Assembly: GCA_003248775.1 (NCBI GenBank)
Contig: QFQX01000034.1
Location: 1-50,137, forward strand
Direction of reading: 5' to 3'
Length of the DNA: 50,137 bases
Source of the DNA: Shinella sp.
Lineage (GTDB): Bacteria > Pseudomonadota > Alphaproteobacteria > Rhizobiales > Rhizobiaceae
How positions within the stretch are numbered: the stretch's first letter is position 1; the number at the start of each line of letters is the position of its first letter. The position numbers and the translations under genes are program-made. The notes beneath the pieces were generated by a model that saw only the letters and a program-made list of their open reading frames with translations, ran no database searches and had not been told where the DNA came from. Of the stretch, positions 23,558-32,755 are shown piece by piece.

Positions 23558-24919
23558 ATGTCGTTTACCAAGTTTTCTTCCACTTTCGCGCGGATCGGTG
23601 CCGCTTCGGCCGCGCTGCTGGCGCCGGCCGTCGCCTTTGCGCAGGAAGCCGCACCAGCCGCCGCGGAAGCTGCAGCCGCAGCACCCGTGCCGGACAAGGG
23701 CGATACCGCCTTCATGTTCCTTTGCACCATTCTCGTGCTCTTCATGCTGGTTCCGGGCCTTGCCCTGTTCTACGGCGGTCTCGTTCGCGCCAAGAACATG
23801 CTCTCGGTGCTGATGCAGTGCACCGTCGTCGGCGCCTCCGTCATGCTCGTATGGGTCATCTACGGCTATTCCTTCGCCTTCGGGGGTTCGACCAACGCCT
23901 TCTTCGGCGGCACGGCCAAGCTCTTCCTCTCGGGCGTCACGATGGATTCGACGGCCGCAACCTTCTCGGATGCCGTCATTCCGGAATACATCTTCATCAT
24001 GTTCCAGATGACCTTCGCCGCCATCACCCCGGCCCTGATCGTCGGCGCTTTCGCAGAACGCATCAAGTTCTCCGCCGCGATCCTGTTCTGCCTTCTCTGG
24101 GTCACCTTCGTCTACTTCCCGATTGCACACATGGTCTGGGACGCAAACGGCCTGATCTTCGGCTGGGGCGCGCTTGACTTCGCCGGTGGCACGGTCGTTC
24201 ATATCAACGCCGGCGTTGCCGGTCTGATCGGCGCCATCATGGTCGGCAAGCGTACCGGCTACGGCAAGGACATGATGGCTCCGCATTCCATGACGCTGAC
24301 CATGGTCGGTGCAGCCATGCTCTGGGTCGGCTGGTTCGGCTTCAACGCCGGCTCCAACCTCGAGGCTTCCGGCGGCGCAATGCTCGCAACCGTCAACACC
24401 TTCGTCGCAACCGCTGCCGCAATCGTCTCCTGGGCCTTCGTCGAAAGCCTGACCCGCGGCAAGTCCTCGATGCTCGGTGCCGCCTCGGGCATGATCGCCG
24501 GCCTCGTCGCCATCACGCCTGCTGCCGGCATCGTCGGTCCGATGGGCGCAATCGTCATGGGCCTGATCGTTTCGCCGCTTTGCTACTTCTTCGTCTCCGT
24601 GGTGAAGAACAAGTTCGGCTATGACGACACCGCTGACGTCTTCGGCGTTCACGGCATCGGCGGCCTGTTCGGTGCTCTTGCAACCGGCATCTTCGCTTCC
24701 ACCTCGCTCGGCGGCATCGGCTATGCCGAAGGGGTCACCATGGGTGCCCAGTTCTTCACCCAGGTGAAGGCCGTTCTGGTCACGCTCGTATGGTGCGGCG
24801 TCGGCTCCGCGATCCTCTACAAGATCACGGACGTCATCGTCGGCCTGCGCGTTCCGGTCGAAGCAGAGCGCGAAGGTCTCGACCTCGCCTCCCACGGCGA
24901 AGCCGCATACCACTCGTAA
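23558..24919 (+). CDS. amtB: ammonium transporter AmtB
   Basis: An inner-membrane ammonium channel (453 residues), trimeric and gated by GlnK. A signal peptide (MSFTKFSSTFARIG...AVAFAQ) is followed by an Ala/Pro-rich spacer and about eleven membrane helices. Family landmarks include DTAFMFLCTILVLFM, DFAGGTVVHINAGVAGL with the first pore histidine, and FGVHGIGGLFGALATG with the second. ATG 23558 follows GGGGAG at a good distance; a TTG at 23549 is also in frame. It lies 27 bases after glnK and ends before a strong terminator. Confidence 0.96.
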   Translation: MSFTKFSSTFARIGAASAALLAPAVAFAQEAAPAAAEAAAAAPVPDKGDTAFMFLCTILVLFMLVPGLALFYGGLVRAKNMLSVLMQCTVVGASVMLVWVIYGYSFAFGGSTNAFFGGTAKLFLSGVTMDSTAATFSDAVIPEYIFIMFQMTFAAITPALIVGAFAERIKFSAAILFCLLWVTFVYFPIAHMVWDANGLIFGWGALDFAGGTVVHINAGVAGLIGAIMVGKRTGYGKDMMAPHSMTLTMVGAAMLWVGWFGFNAGSNLEASGGAMLATVNTFVATAAAIVSWAFVESLTRGKSSMLGAASGMIAGLVAITPAAGIVGPMGAIVMGLIVSPLCYFFVSVVKNKFGYDDTADVFGVHGIGGLFGALATGIFASTSLGGIGYAEGVTMGAQFFTQVKAVLVTLVWCGVGSAILYKITDVIVGLRVPVEAEREGLDLASHGEAAYHS

Positions 24920-24990
24920 GGATTTCGCCGCACCGCTTGCCGGTGCGGCTCTTCCTCCCGTCGCGGCCGTCGAACGGCGAGCCGCTCTTG

Positions 24991-25017
24991 GCCCGGACCT
25001 CGCGTCCGGGCTTTTTT
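24991..25017 (+). terminator. rho-independent terminator after glnK-amtB
   Basis: GCCCGGAC (24991-24998) pairs with GTCCGGGC (25004-25011) around a short loop and is followed by six T. A second hairpin, GCCGCACCG/CGGTGCGGC at about 24927-24949, lies just after the amtB stop without a T-run. The remaining part of 24920-25227 holds a repeat and the ftsK upstream region. Confidence 0.9.
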
Positions 25018-25021
25018 GTCA

Positions 25022-25080
25022 CTGGAGCAATTCCGGTGAAAGTGCGCGGCGGTTTTGCGGGAGTTGCTCAAAAGCCCTAA
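25022..25080 (+). repeat. A/B/C-motif-like intergenic repeat
   Basis: It contains GGAGCAATTCCGGTGAAAGT and GCGCGGCGGTTTTGC, a diverged relative of the copies at 75, 7561 and 10490. It lies between the amtB terminator and the CtrA-type site of ftsK. Confidence 0.6.
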
Positions 25081-25105
25081 AACCCGCCGTTTCGGGCAGT
25101 CGATG

Positions 25106-25122
25106 GTTAATGCACCATTAAC
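25106..25122. promoter_or_regulatory. CtrA-binding-site-like sequence upstream of ftsK
   Basis: GTTAATGCACCATTAAC has the full CtrA pattern TTAA-N7-TTAA (25107-25110 and 25118-25121) and is nearly palindromic. It lies about 105 bases before the ftsK ATG. CtrA is the master cell-cycle regulator of alphaproteobacteria and controls division genes, which fits the target. Confidence 0.72.
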
Positions 25123-25227
25123 CCTGTGCCATGTAATGTGGCCTATGGAGCCGTAACAGGATCGCCTCGCCTCGCGCAGGGCGACCCAACCGGCAGGACC
25201 TTACTTCGACGAACGGGCAGGCAGGGG

Positions 25228-27891
25228 ATGAACAGAGGCAATTCGGCAGCGATGGGCGATCAGCCCGGCCGCTTCGCGCTCAGCGCTTTCATCGTGCGGC
25301 AGGTGCTGGCACTCCTTGGTTTCGCTATTTTCCTGGCGCTGGTGCTGGCGGTAGCCGCACTTGCCACCTGGAATGTCGCCGACCCCAGCCTCTCCTATGC
25401 AACGGCCAACGAGCCGACCAACATTCTCGGCAATGGCGGCGCGATCTTCGCCGACGTCATGATGCAATTCTTCGGCCTTGCCAGCCTTCTTGCCCTGCTT
25501 CCCGTGCTTGCCTGGTCGCTGGCGCTCATCACCGGACGCCCGCTTCATCGCATTCCGGCCCGCATCGCCGCCTGGCTCGTCGGTTCCATCGTCTCCTCAG
25601 CCGTCGTCGGCTGCTTTCCGCCCCCAGCCACCTGGCCGATCCCGAACGGCATCGGCGGCGTCTTCGGCGACATGATCCTGCGTTTCCCGAGTCTGTTCAT
25701 CGGCGCCTATCCCACCGGCACCGTTTCCATGATCCTCGGCGCCATCCTGGCCTTTCCCGCCGCATGGCTCCTGCTCTTCGCCGCCGGCCTTGTCGGACGT
25801 GAACCGGTGGTTGACGAGGATGAAGACGAGGCTCCCGTCGAGCGCCGCAGGCCGGTCGCCCGCTCCGTCGCCGCAGAAGACGAGGACGACGGGGAAGGAC
25901 CGATCGCACTTGCGCTCGGTGCCTTCACCCACCACTGGTACACCACACGCGCCCGCATGCGTCGCCTGCTCGGCATGAAGCCGGCGGATCGCAGCCATCG
26001 CTTCGAACAGCCCTATGATTTCAACGATGACGAATTCGGCACGCTGAACGAACCCGTCCGGCCCAAGGCTCCGGGTGCTTACGAGCGCCTCGAACCCTCG
26101 CTGGACGGCGGCCCCCGCGTGCTTTCGCCCAAGCGCAATATCGTATCTCCGCCGCCGATCAGCGCGGACGACGATTATGATGACGATCCGCCCTTCGATC
26201 TCGACGACATGCCGCGTCCCGCGGGCATCCTGCCCGATAACAGCGGCTGGTCACCCTCTCCGGCCGCAGCCCGCGGCGCGAGCGGTTCGCCGCGCGTGGC
26301 CGCTCCCGCGCCGCGTCCCAAGCCGGGCGCGCGCGTCGAGCGTGACGCACAGACTTCGCTGCTCAGGCCCGAAGGCTTCCAGCTGCCTTCCGTGCATCTT
26401 CTCGCCGAACCGAAAGCGATTGCCCGAGACGCCACGCTGTCGGCAGACGCTCTGGAACAGAACGCCCGCATGCTCGAAGGCGTGCTGGAGGATTTCGGCG
26501 TCAAGGGTGAGATCATTCATGTCCGGCCCGGCCCGGTAGTAACCCTCTACGAACTGGAGCCCGCGCCCGGTATCAAGTCGTCGCGCGTTATCGGCCTTGC
26601 CGACGATATCGCCCGCTCGATGAGCGCGATCGCCGCCCGTGTCGCCGTCGTTCCCGGCCGCAATGCGATCGGCATCGAGCTGCCCAACCAGACGCGTGAA
26701 ACCGTCTATCTTCGCGAGCTGATCGGTTCGCGCGATTTCGACACCAACAAGGCCAAGCTCGCCATGGCGCTCGGCAAGACCATCGGCGGCGAGCCGGTCA
26801 TTGCCGATCTTGCCAAGATGCCTCACCTGCTGGTCGCCGGTACGACGGGTTCGGGTAAATCCGTCGCCATCAACACCATGATCCTGTCGCTGGTCTACCG
26901 GCTTCCGCCGGAGAAGTGCCGTCTGATCATGATCGATCCGAAGATGCTGGAGCTCTCCGTCTATGACGGTATCCCGCATCTGCTCTCCCCTGTCGTTACC
27001 GATCCGAAGAAGGCCGTCGTCGCGCTGAAATGGACCGTGCGCGAGATGGAAGAGCGCTACAAGAAGATGTCGAAGATCGGCGTGCGCAACATCGACGGCT
27101 TCAACAGCCGCGTCGAGCAGGCGCTGGAAAAGGGCGAAGTACTGACCCGCACCGTCCAGACCGGTTTCGACCGCCAGACCGGCGAGGCGATCTACGAAAC
27201 CGAAGAATTCGATCTGAAGCCGATCCCCTATATCGTCGTCATCATCGACGAAATGGCCGACCTGATGATGGTCGCCGGCAAGGATATCGAAGGCGCCGTC
27301 CAGCGCCTTGCTCAAATGGCGCGTGCTGCCGGCATTCACGTCATCATGGCGACCCAGCGCCCGTCGGTCGATGTCATCACCGGTACCATCAAGGCCAACT
27401 TCCCGACCCGCATCTCCTTCCAGGTGACATCGAAGATCGACAGCCGCACGATCCTTGGCGAACAGGGCGCAGAACAACTGCTGGGCATGGGCGATATGCT
27501 CTACATGGCCGGCGGCGGCCGCATCCAGCGCGTTCACGGCCCGTTCGTCTCCGACAATGAGGTCGAGGAGATCGTCGCCTATCTGAAGACTCAAGGCGCG
27601 CCCCAGTATCTCGAAGCGATCACCATCGACGATGACGACGATGAAGGCGGCGGCCCGGCCGGCACTTCCAATCTCGCCGATTCGGACGATCCCTACGATC
27701 AGGCTGTCGCCATCGTCCTTCGTGACGGCAAGGCCTCCACCTCCTATGTCCAGCGCCGTCTTGGCATCGGCTACAACCGCGCTGCCTCCCTGATCGAGCG
27801 CATGGAGCAGGAAGGCATCATCGGCCCCGCGAACCATGCCGGAAAGCGCGAAATTCTCGTGCCGACCGAAGGCGATATCATCGAACGTTGA
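25228..27891 (+). CDS. ftsK: DNA translocase FtsK
   Basis: Septum-located DNA pump that clears and aligns chromosome termini for XerCD recombination. The 887-residue protein has four N-terminal membrane segments (about residues 15-190). An acidic and Pro/Ala-rich linker follows (DEDEDEAPVERRR, DDDYDDDPPFDLDD). Then come the alpha/beta motor with Walker A GTTGSGKSV (about 538-546) and Walker B VVIIDEMADLMM, and a C-terminal gamma winged helix (GKASTSYVQRRLGIGYNRAA) that reads KOPS sites. ATG 25228 (MNRGNSAAMG) has AGGGG just upstream; an upstream ATG at 25126 is less likely. A CtrA-type site precedes it. lolA follows after 99 bases. Confidence 0.95.
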   Translation: MNRGNSAAMGDQPGRFALSAFIVRQVLALLGFAIFLALVLAVAALATWNVADPSLSYATANEPTNILGNGGAIFADVMMQFFGLASLLALLPVLAWSLALITGRPLHRIPARIAAWLVGSIVSSAVVGCFPPPATWPIPNGIGGVFGDMILRFPSLFIGAYPTGTVSMILGAILAFPAAWLLLFAAGLVGREPVVDEDEDEAPVERRRPVARSVAAEDEDDGEGPIALALGAFTHHWYTTRARMRRLLGMKPADRSHRFEQPYDFNDDEFGTLNEPVRPKAPGAYERLEPSLDGGPRVLSPKRNIVSPPPISADDDYDDDPPFDLDDMPRPAGILPDNSGWSPSPAAARGASGSPRVAAPAPRPKPGARVERDAQTSLLRPEGFQLPSVHLLAEPKAIARDATLSADALEQNARMLEGVLEDFGVKGEIIHVRPGPVVTLYELEPAPGIKSSRVIGLADDIARSMSAIAARVAVVPGRNAIGIELPNQTRETVYLRELIGSRDFDTNKAKLAMALGKTIGGEPVIADLAKMPHLLVAGTTGSGKSVAINTMILSLVYRLPPEKCRLIMIDPKMLELSVYDGIPHLLSPVVTDPKKAVVALKWTVREMEERYKKMSKIGVRNIDGFNSRVEQALEKGEVLTRTVQTGFDRQTGEAIYETEEFDLKPIPYIVVIIDEMADLMMVAGKDIEGAVQRLAQMARAAGIHVIMATQRPSVDVITGTIKANFPTRISFQVTSKIDSRTILGEQGAEQLLGMGDMLYMAGGGRIQRVHGPFVSDNEVEEIVAYLKTQGAPQYLEAITIDDDDDEGGGPAGTSNLADSDDPYDQAVAIVLRDGKASTSYVQRRLGIGYNRAASLIERMEQEGIIGPANHAGKREILVPTEGDIIER

Positions 27892-27990
27892 ACCCCGGGG
27901 CAGCTTGCGCGTTAAGCCCCGGCAACGATATCTCGGCCATGAAGACGCCGCCTTTTTCGGCGATGGAATGACCACATGAAGGAGTTCCGG

Positions 27991-28647
27991 ATGATTGAAG
28001 AAAATGCCGAACGTCTGGCGATTGCGCCGACGTCCACGACCCGTCGACAGTTCGTGCTCGGTGCTGGCGCGCTTTTTGCGCTCGCCGCCCTGCCGATACC
28101 CCACGCCCGAGCCGCAACCGACGCCGCTCAGAAGATCGCCGACCACTTCTCCTCGGTAAAGACGATGATGGGCGAGTTCGTTCAGTTCGGTCCGCGCGGC
28201 GAGCAGACCGGCGGCAAGTTCTTCATCCAGCGTCCTGGCAAGCTGCGCTTCAACTACGAGAAGCCCTCGCCCATGCGCGTGATTTCCGATGGAAAGAACG
28301 TCGTCATCGGCAACATGAAGCTGAAGACCTGGGATCTCTATCCGCTGTCGAAGACGCCGCTCAGCCTGTTGCTGGCCGAAAAGATCGATCTCGGCAACCA
28401 ACTGGTGCGCGACGTCAAGGAAGAGGCCGACCTCACCACCATCGTTCTCGGCGACAAGACCATCTTCGGCGATTCGACCATTACCCTGATGTTCGACCCG
28501 AAGACCTACGACCTGCGTCAATGGACGATCACCGACGTGCAGGCCAAGGACACGTCCGTGATGATCTTCAACGTCCAGACCGGCGTCAATCTCGATCCAA
28601 GCGTCTTCGAAATCCCCTATGCCGACGTTCATGCGCCGAGACGCTGA
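27991..28647 (+). CDS. lolA: outer-membrane lipoprotein carrier protein LolA
   Basis: Periplasmic chaperone that carries lipoproteins from the LolCDE exporter to the outer membrane. The 218-residue precursor has the LolA core: MMGEFVQFGPRGEQTGGKFF, RPGKLRFNYEKPSP, DGKNVVIGN, and VNLDPSVFEIPYAD at the end. The signal region contains twin arginines before a hydrophobic core (TTRRQFVLGAGALFALAAL), which suggests Tat rather than Sec export. ATG 27991 follows AAGGAG; ATG 27976 is also possible. The ftsK-lolA order is widespread in proteobacteria. Confidence 0.93.
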   Translation: MIEENAERLAIAPTSTTRRQFVLGAGALFALAALPIPHARAATDAAQKIADHFSSVKTMMGEFVQFGPRGEQTGGKFFIQRPGKLRFNYEKPSPMRVISDGKNVVIGNMKLKTWDLYPLSKTPLSLLLAEKIDLGNQLVRDVKEEADLTTIVLGDKTIFGDSTITLMFDPKTYDLRQWTITDVQAKDTSVMIFNVQTGVNLDPSVFEIPYADVHAPRR

Positions 28648-28733
28648 TTTCAGCAGGTAGCGAGCAGTCGAAAACCGTTTTGAATTTCGCGGATATCCGA
28701 TAGACCATGCCCGACCCAATCGGAGCATGAAGC

Positions 28734-29537
28734 ATGACACTGTCGATCACCACGTGGAACATCAACTCGGTCCGGCTGCGCCTGCCGATCGTCGAGGATT
28801 TCCTGAAACGGGTGAGCCCCGACATTCTCTGCCTGCAGGAAATCAAGTGCCAGAACGACCAGTTCCCAGCCGATGCGCTGAAGGCGCTCGGCTACGAGAA
28901 CATCGTCCTGCACGGCCAGAAAGGTTATCACGGCGTTGCCATCGCCTCGCGCTTTCCGCTGACGGAGGATCACCGGCAGGATTACTGCGGCGTCGGCGAT
29001 TCCCGTCACATCTCCGCGATCTTCGAGTGGCAGGGCAAGCGCATCCGCCTGCATAACTTCTACGTTCCCGCCGGTGGCGACGAGCCCGATCGCACGATCA
29101 ATCCCAAGTTTGGCCACAAGCTGGATTTCATCGAGGAAATGAAGGCGCTGAAGGCCGATGCCGAAGCCGGCGTTTCGGCGATCCTGGTCGGCGACCTCAA
29201 CATCGCTCCCTTCGAAAACGACGTCTGGTCCCACAAGCAGCTCTTGAAGATCGTCAGCCACACGCCGGTCGAGACCGAGGGACTGCTGGACGTCGTCCGT
29301 CAGGGCGGCTGGGTCGACCTGATGCGGCAATTCACGCCCGAGCCGGAAAAGATCTACACGTGGTGGAGCTACCGCGCCAAGGACTGGGAAGCAGCCGACC
29401 GCGGCCGTCGTCTCGACCACATCTGGTCATCGCCTGATATGACCGGCCATCTGAAGCGGATCGATATCCTCAAGGAAGCCCGCGGCTGGGAGAAGCCGTC
29501 GGACCATGTGCCGGTCACGGCCTGGTTCGACATCTAG
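28734..29537 (+). CDS. xthA: exodeoxyribonuclease III
   Basis: A repair nuclease (267 residues) of the AP-endonuclease/exonuclease III family that cleaves at abasic sites. The motifs are in order: TWNINSVRLRL, the metal-binding Glu in LCLQEIKCQ, GYHGVAIASRFP, the catalytic Asp-x-Asn in LVGDLNIAP, and the terminal SDHVPVTAWF with the catalytic Asp-His. CGGAG precedes the ATG at 28734. It is convergent with the cyclic-nucleotide-binding gene, with a repeat between them. Paralogues are common in rhizobia, so the numbering (xthA1 or other) is left open. Confidence 0.94.
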   Translation: MTLSITTWNINSVRLRLPIVEDFLKRVSPDILCLQEIKCQNDQFPADALKALGYENIVLHGQKGYHGVAIASRFPLTEDHRQDYCGVGDSRHISAIFEWQGKRIRLHNFYVPAGGDEPDRTINPKFGHKLDFIEEMKALKADAEAGVSAILVGDLNIAPFENDVWSHKQLLKIVSHTPVETEGLLDVVRQGGWVDLMRQFTPEPEKIYTWWSYRAKDWEAADRGRRLDHIWSSPDMTGHLKRIDILKEARGWEKPSDHVPVTAWFDI

Positions 29538-29542
29538 GGTTT

Positions 29543-29640
29543 GTCAGGGAGAAGTGGGAACCGGTTTTCCGTCCGGAAATGCGTAAGAACAAAGATAGAG
29601 CGTTTCAGCGATTTGAAGAAAAGCTGAAAGTTTCTAACGG
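29543..29640 (+). repeat. A/B/C-motif-like intergenic repeat
   Basis: It contains GAGAAGTGGGAACCGG, TTTTCCGTCCGGAAATGCG and TAAGAACAAAGATAGAGCG, followed by a weak dyad (CAGCGATT...AAAAGCTG). It is built like the copies at 7561 and 10490 and sits between convergent genes. Confidence 0.6.
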
Positions 29641-29643
29641 TGA

Positions 29644-30099
29644 TCAGCGGAAGCGGTCAGCCATGGCGGCGGCCCCATCGATCAGCCCGCTGATCGATGC
29701 GCGGATACGCGCCTCGATGATCGCCGCCATCTCGGGATATTCCTCGAGCAACCTGTGAAACAGCGCGCGGGTGATGCGGATGACGTCGGCATCCTCCATC
29801 GCCACCGCCGTATACTTGCGCTCGACCATCGTCACCAGCGCCAGTTCGGAAAGCATGGTGCCTCGCTCGGCAACGGCCTCGACCCGAGGCTTGCCGCCAC
29901 GTCCGAGCGAGGAAAGCTCGAAACGTCCCCTCGCCACCACATAGGCGCATTCGGCCGGGGACTTTTCACGGAAAAGCGCCTGCCCGCTGGCGACCGGCCT
30001 GTGCTCCGCACCGAAGGCGATCAGCCTCAATTGGTCGCCGTCGAGCCCTGAAAACAACGGAACGCCGGAAAGCAGCTCAATGTCATCGGCAAGCGCCAT
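29644..30099 (-). CDS. cyclic-nucleotide-binding-domain protein
   Basis: A 151-residue protein made of a single cNMP-binding fold without a DNA-binding or catalytic domain. The phosphate-binding cassette region reads LSELALVTMVERKYTAVA, with the conserved Glu and Arg, near residues 83-100. A C-terminal helix (RLLEEYPEMAAIIEARIRASI) follows. It lies 23 bases below the response-regulator gene on the same strand and is probably co-transcribed with it, so a link to that signalling pathway is plausible. Whether it binds cAMP or cGMP is not known. Confidence 0.88.
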   Translation of the reverse strand: MALADDIELLSGVPLFSGLDGDQLRLIAFGAEHRPVASGQALFREKSPAECAYVVARGRFELSSLGRGGKPRVEAVAERGTMLSELALVTMVERKYTAVAMEDADVIRITRALFHRLLEEYPEMAAIIEARIRASISGLIDGAAAMADRFR

Positions 30100-30122
30100 G
30101 CGGGTTCTCCGGCGTCACGGGG

Positions 30123-30806
30123 TCAGGGGATGATCTTGTAGCCGCCGTTTTCCGTGACGAGGATTTCGGCGCTGGACGGATCGCGCTCGATCTTCTGCCT
30201 GAGACGGTAGACATGGGTTTCGAGCGTATGCGTCGTCACACCCGAATTATAGCCCCAGACCTCTTCGAGCAAGACGTCGCGTGTCACGACCTTCTGGCCG
30301 GCCCGGTAGAGATAGCGGATGATCGCTGCTTCCTTCTCGGTGAGCCGGATCTTCTTGCCGTCCTCGGTGGTCAAAAGCTTCTGGCTCGGCTTGAACAGAT
30401 AGGGGCCGACGCCGAACGTCGCGTCCTCGCTCTGTTCGTGCTGGCGAAGCTGGGCGCGGATGCGGGCGAGAAGCACGGCGAAGCGGAAGGGCTTCGTCAC
30501 GTAATCGTTGGCGCCGGCCTCAAGGCCGAGGATCGTGTCCGAATCGGTATCGTGTCCGGTCAGCATGATGACGGGAGCCTTGAACCCGCCCTTGCGCAGG
30601 AGCTTCACCGCCTCGCGACCGTCCATATCCGGCAGGCCGACATCCATGATCATCAGGTCCACCTGACCGCTGCGGGCGGCCTGCATGCCTTTCGTGGCAT
30701 TCGGCTCCTGCAGCAGATTGAACTCGTCATAGAGCGAAAGCTGCTCGACCAGCGTTTCCCTGAGGTCGTCGTCGTCATCAACCAGAAGGATGGTGCGCGC
30801 GCTCAT
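30123..30806 (-). CDS. OmpR/PhoB-type response regulator
   Basis: A two-component transcription factor of 227 residues. The receiver domain has the acidic pocket (VDDDDD), the phospho-acceptor Asp55 (MIMDVGLPDMDG), the switch Thr in MLTGHD and Lys105 (YVTKPF). The C-terminal winged helix contains IRLTEKEAAIIRYLY and THTLETHVYRLRQKIE. ATG 30804-30806 (MSARTILLVDD) is preferred over an upstream ATG at 30842. No sensor kinase gene adjoins it, so the partner is encoded elsewhere. The 30807-31052 gap has no gene. Confidence 0.93.
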   Translation of the reverse strand: MSARTILLVDDDDDLRETLVEQLSLYDEFNLLQEPNATKGMQAARSGQVDLMIMDVGLPDMDGREAVKLLRKGGFKAPVIMLTGHDTDSDTILGLEAGANDYVTKPFRFAVLLARIRAQLRQHEQSEDATFGVGPYLFKPSQKLLTTEDGKKIRLTEKEAAIIRYLYRAGQKVVTRDVLLEEVWGYNSGVTTHTLETHVYRLRQKIERDPSSAEILVTENGGYKIIP

Positions 30807-31052
30807 GTCTGTGCTTCTCCTGCATTCTCCGTCGCCATTCATGCAACGGCCTGAACCCGAAACGCCGTCACGCCGGAACGGACGCTGTCATTTGCGTCTT
30901 CGGCGCATATTCGAAGTGCTATGAATACACCGAACTTCACAGACAACGCAAAATCTCGTGAGCGGTTTCAGCGGCCCGCACAGCAACAATGCGTGAGACC
31001 CGCCTGAAGCGCTGCACGCCCTTCCCCGCAACGACGCTCAAAGCCTGCACAT

Positions 31053-31598
31053 TCAGACAAGCGAACGGGGAGTGACGAAACGTTCAAGGACACCCGAGCC
31101 GGAACCGGTCGCCTGCCATGTGTCCGCCGTAAAATCGATCACGGCGAGTCCGCCCGTCGGATATTTCTCTGAAATCCTCAGCAGCGCATCCGGATCGCCG
31201 CCACCGATCAGCTTGGCCGCAAGATCCTCCATGCCGGGATTGTGGCCGATCATCATCACGACGCGAAAGGCTGGTTCCACGTTTTCGAGGACGGACAACA
31301 GCGTCTCGGCCGGCGCCTCGTAGATCGCATCGACATCGCGAACCTCGGGCACCTCCGAGAACGCCTTCTTCACCCGTGCCCATGTCTGCCGGGTGCGTTC
31401 GGCAGTCGAGACCAGCACGAGATCGGGGTGAAGCCCTTCCCGTTGCAGATAATCTCCCATGAGCGACGCCGCCTTGCGGCCCCGCTCCGCCAGTGGACGC
31501 TTCTTGTCGTCCACGCCGTCAGGCCAGTCCGATTTGGCGTGACGAAGCAGCATGAGCCGCCGTCCGCCGACGGGCATGTCCCTGTTCCTGTCCGACAT
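31053..31598 (-). CDS. SixA-like histidine phosphatase
   Basis: A 181-residue member of the histidine phosphatase superfamily. The catalytic RH motif is MLLRHAKSDW with His20, in the RHAKS form typical of SixA-type phosphohistidine phosphatases rather than the RHG of mutases. The second active-site His is in MMIGHNPGME. ATG 31596-31598 follows GGAGGGGG; the ORF extends to 31646 without support. SixA acts on phosphohistidine in phosphotransfer proteins in E. coli; the target here is unknown. Confidence 0.9.
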   Translation of the reverse strand: MSDRNRDMPVGGRRLMLLRHAKSDWPDGVDDKKRPLAERGRKAASLMGDYLQREGLHPDLVLVSTAERTRQTWARVKKAFSEVPEVRDVDAIYEAPAETLLSVLENVEPAFRVVMMIGHNPGMEDLAAKLIGGGDPDALLRISEKYPTGGLAVIDFTADTWQATGSGSGVLERFVTPRSLV

Positions 31599-31687
31599 GG
31601 CATCCCCCTCCGCCGATGATTCACGTGTGACAATCATGGTTAACAATATATTGCGTCCGGCCCAGCAAGCCGCCCCGCTTTCCGGAT

Positions 31688-31730
31688 TACAGCATGTTGC
31701 ACAAAAGCGTGCACGGGTTTTGCCGGACGG
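31688..31730 (+). repeat. short A/B/C-motif-like repeat
   Basis: It contains ACAGCATGTTGCACAAAAGC and GTGCACGGGTTTTGCCGG, a diverged relative of the copies at 1-77 and 41447-41520. It lies between the EamA gene's 3' end and the phosphatase promoter. Confidence 0.6.
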
Positions 31731-31736
31731 CCCGGT

Positions 31737-32567
31737 TTAGAGGCTGACGCAGATCGCGCCCAGTGCAACGATCAGGCAGGCGAGGAGCCGTTTGACGGTC
31801 AGCCGTTCGCCGAGGAAGAGCGCTCCGATCAGCACGGCAAACACCACGCTCGTCTCACGCACGGCGGTCACAAGGCCGGCGGGCGCAAAGGAATAGGCAA
31901 CGACCACCAGGCCATAGGCGATCATCGCCACCACGCCGCCGCCGAAGGCCTTCCACGTGACCGGCGAGCGGACATGGATGGAAAGCCCCTTTCGCAGCAC
32001 CGCATAGGTCACCGCGAGCATCATCCCGTAGATGAACAGCACCCACATGGCATAGGCTGCCGGCTGCTCCACGAACTTCACACCCTTGGAATCCACCGTC
32101 GAATAACAGGCGATGATCAGCCCGGTCGCGAATGCGAAGAGCAGCGACGAGGTCGCGGCCCGCGTCTTGCCGAGAGAAAGGCTCATGATCCCGGCCGCCA
32201 CCAGCATGACCCCGATAGTCTGGAACGTGCCGAGGATTTCACCGAAGAACAGGAAGCCGCCCAGCGTCACCAGCAGCGGCACCGTGCCGCGAACGATGGG
32301 ATAGACCTGCCCCAGTTCGCCATGCCGGTAGGCCGCCACGAGAAACAGGCTGTAGCCCACCTGCAGCGAGGCCGACATCAGGATATAGAACCATGCCTCG
32401 CCCTGCGGCAGCGGGAACCAGGCGATGAACGGCAGGGCGACCAGCGTTCCCGCAAGGCTCATCACCGTCACCGACCACAGCCGATCCGCTCCGTTTCTGA
32501 GAAACGCATTCCAGCTCGCATGCAGAATGGCCGCGACGAGAGCCAGCGCGACGGCAATCGTGCTCAC
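31737..32567 (-). CDS. EamA/DMT-superfamily transporter
   Basis: An inner-membrane protein of 276 residues with about ten hydrophobic segments arranged as two EamA repeats (ALVAAILHASWNAFLRNGADRL at the start of the first; IACYSTVDSKGVKFVEQ at the start of the second). Such proteins export or import small metabolites; the substrate cannot be deduced. The start is probably GTG (32565-32567), as no ATG lies near the first helix. It is a single gene, with 188 gene-free bases between it and the methyltransferase. Confidence 0.9.
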   Translation of the reverse strand: MSTIAVALALVAAILHASWNAFLRNGADRLWSVTVMSLAGTLVALPFIAWFPLPQGEAWFYILMSASLQVGYSLFLVAAYRHGELGQVYPIVRGTVPLLVTLGGFLFFGEILGTFQTIGVMLVAAGIMSLSLGKTRAATSSLLFAFATGLIIACYSTVDSKGVKFVEQPAAYAMWVLFIYGMMLAVTYAVLRKGLSIHVRSPVTWKAFGGGVVAMIAYGLVVVAYSFAPAGLVTAVRETSVVFAVLIGALFLGERLTVKRLLACLIVALGAICVSL

Positions 32568-32755
32568 GATGCCACCCCGCAGAGACAGCGAAGAAGGAAG
32601 AACGAGATCGGCGGAAGAGGCATCGGCAAAGGTCGATATGACAGTTTTGTGAAGGCCCGGACCTTAGCCTCTTTCGGCCGCTTTACAATGCCGATTTCGC
32701 GCAAAACCATCGAGCGTCGATCCGTTGCACGCAATCGATCAACGGGCGGAAACGT

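Noticed and set aside
26251..28740. Open frame of 829 codons on the minus strand opposite ftsK and lolA
   Set aside because: It is antisense to two certain genes, has no recognisable domain, and GC-rich coding DNA commonly leaves the opposite strand open.
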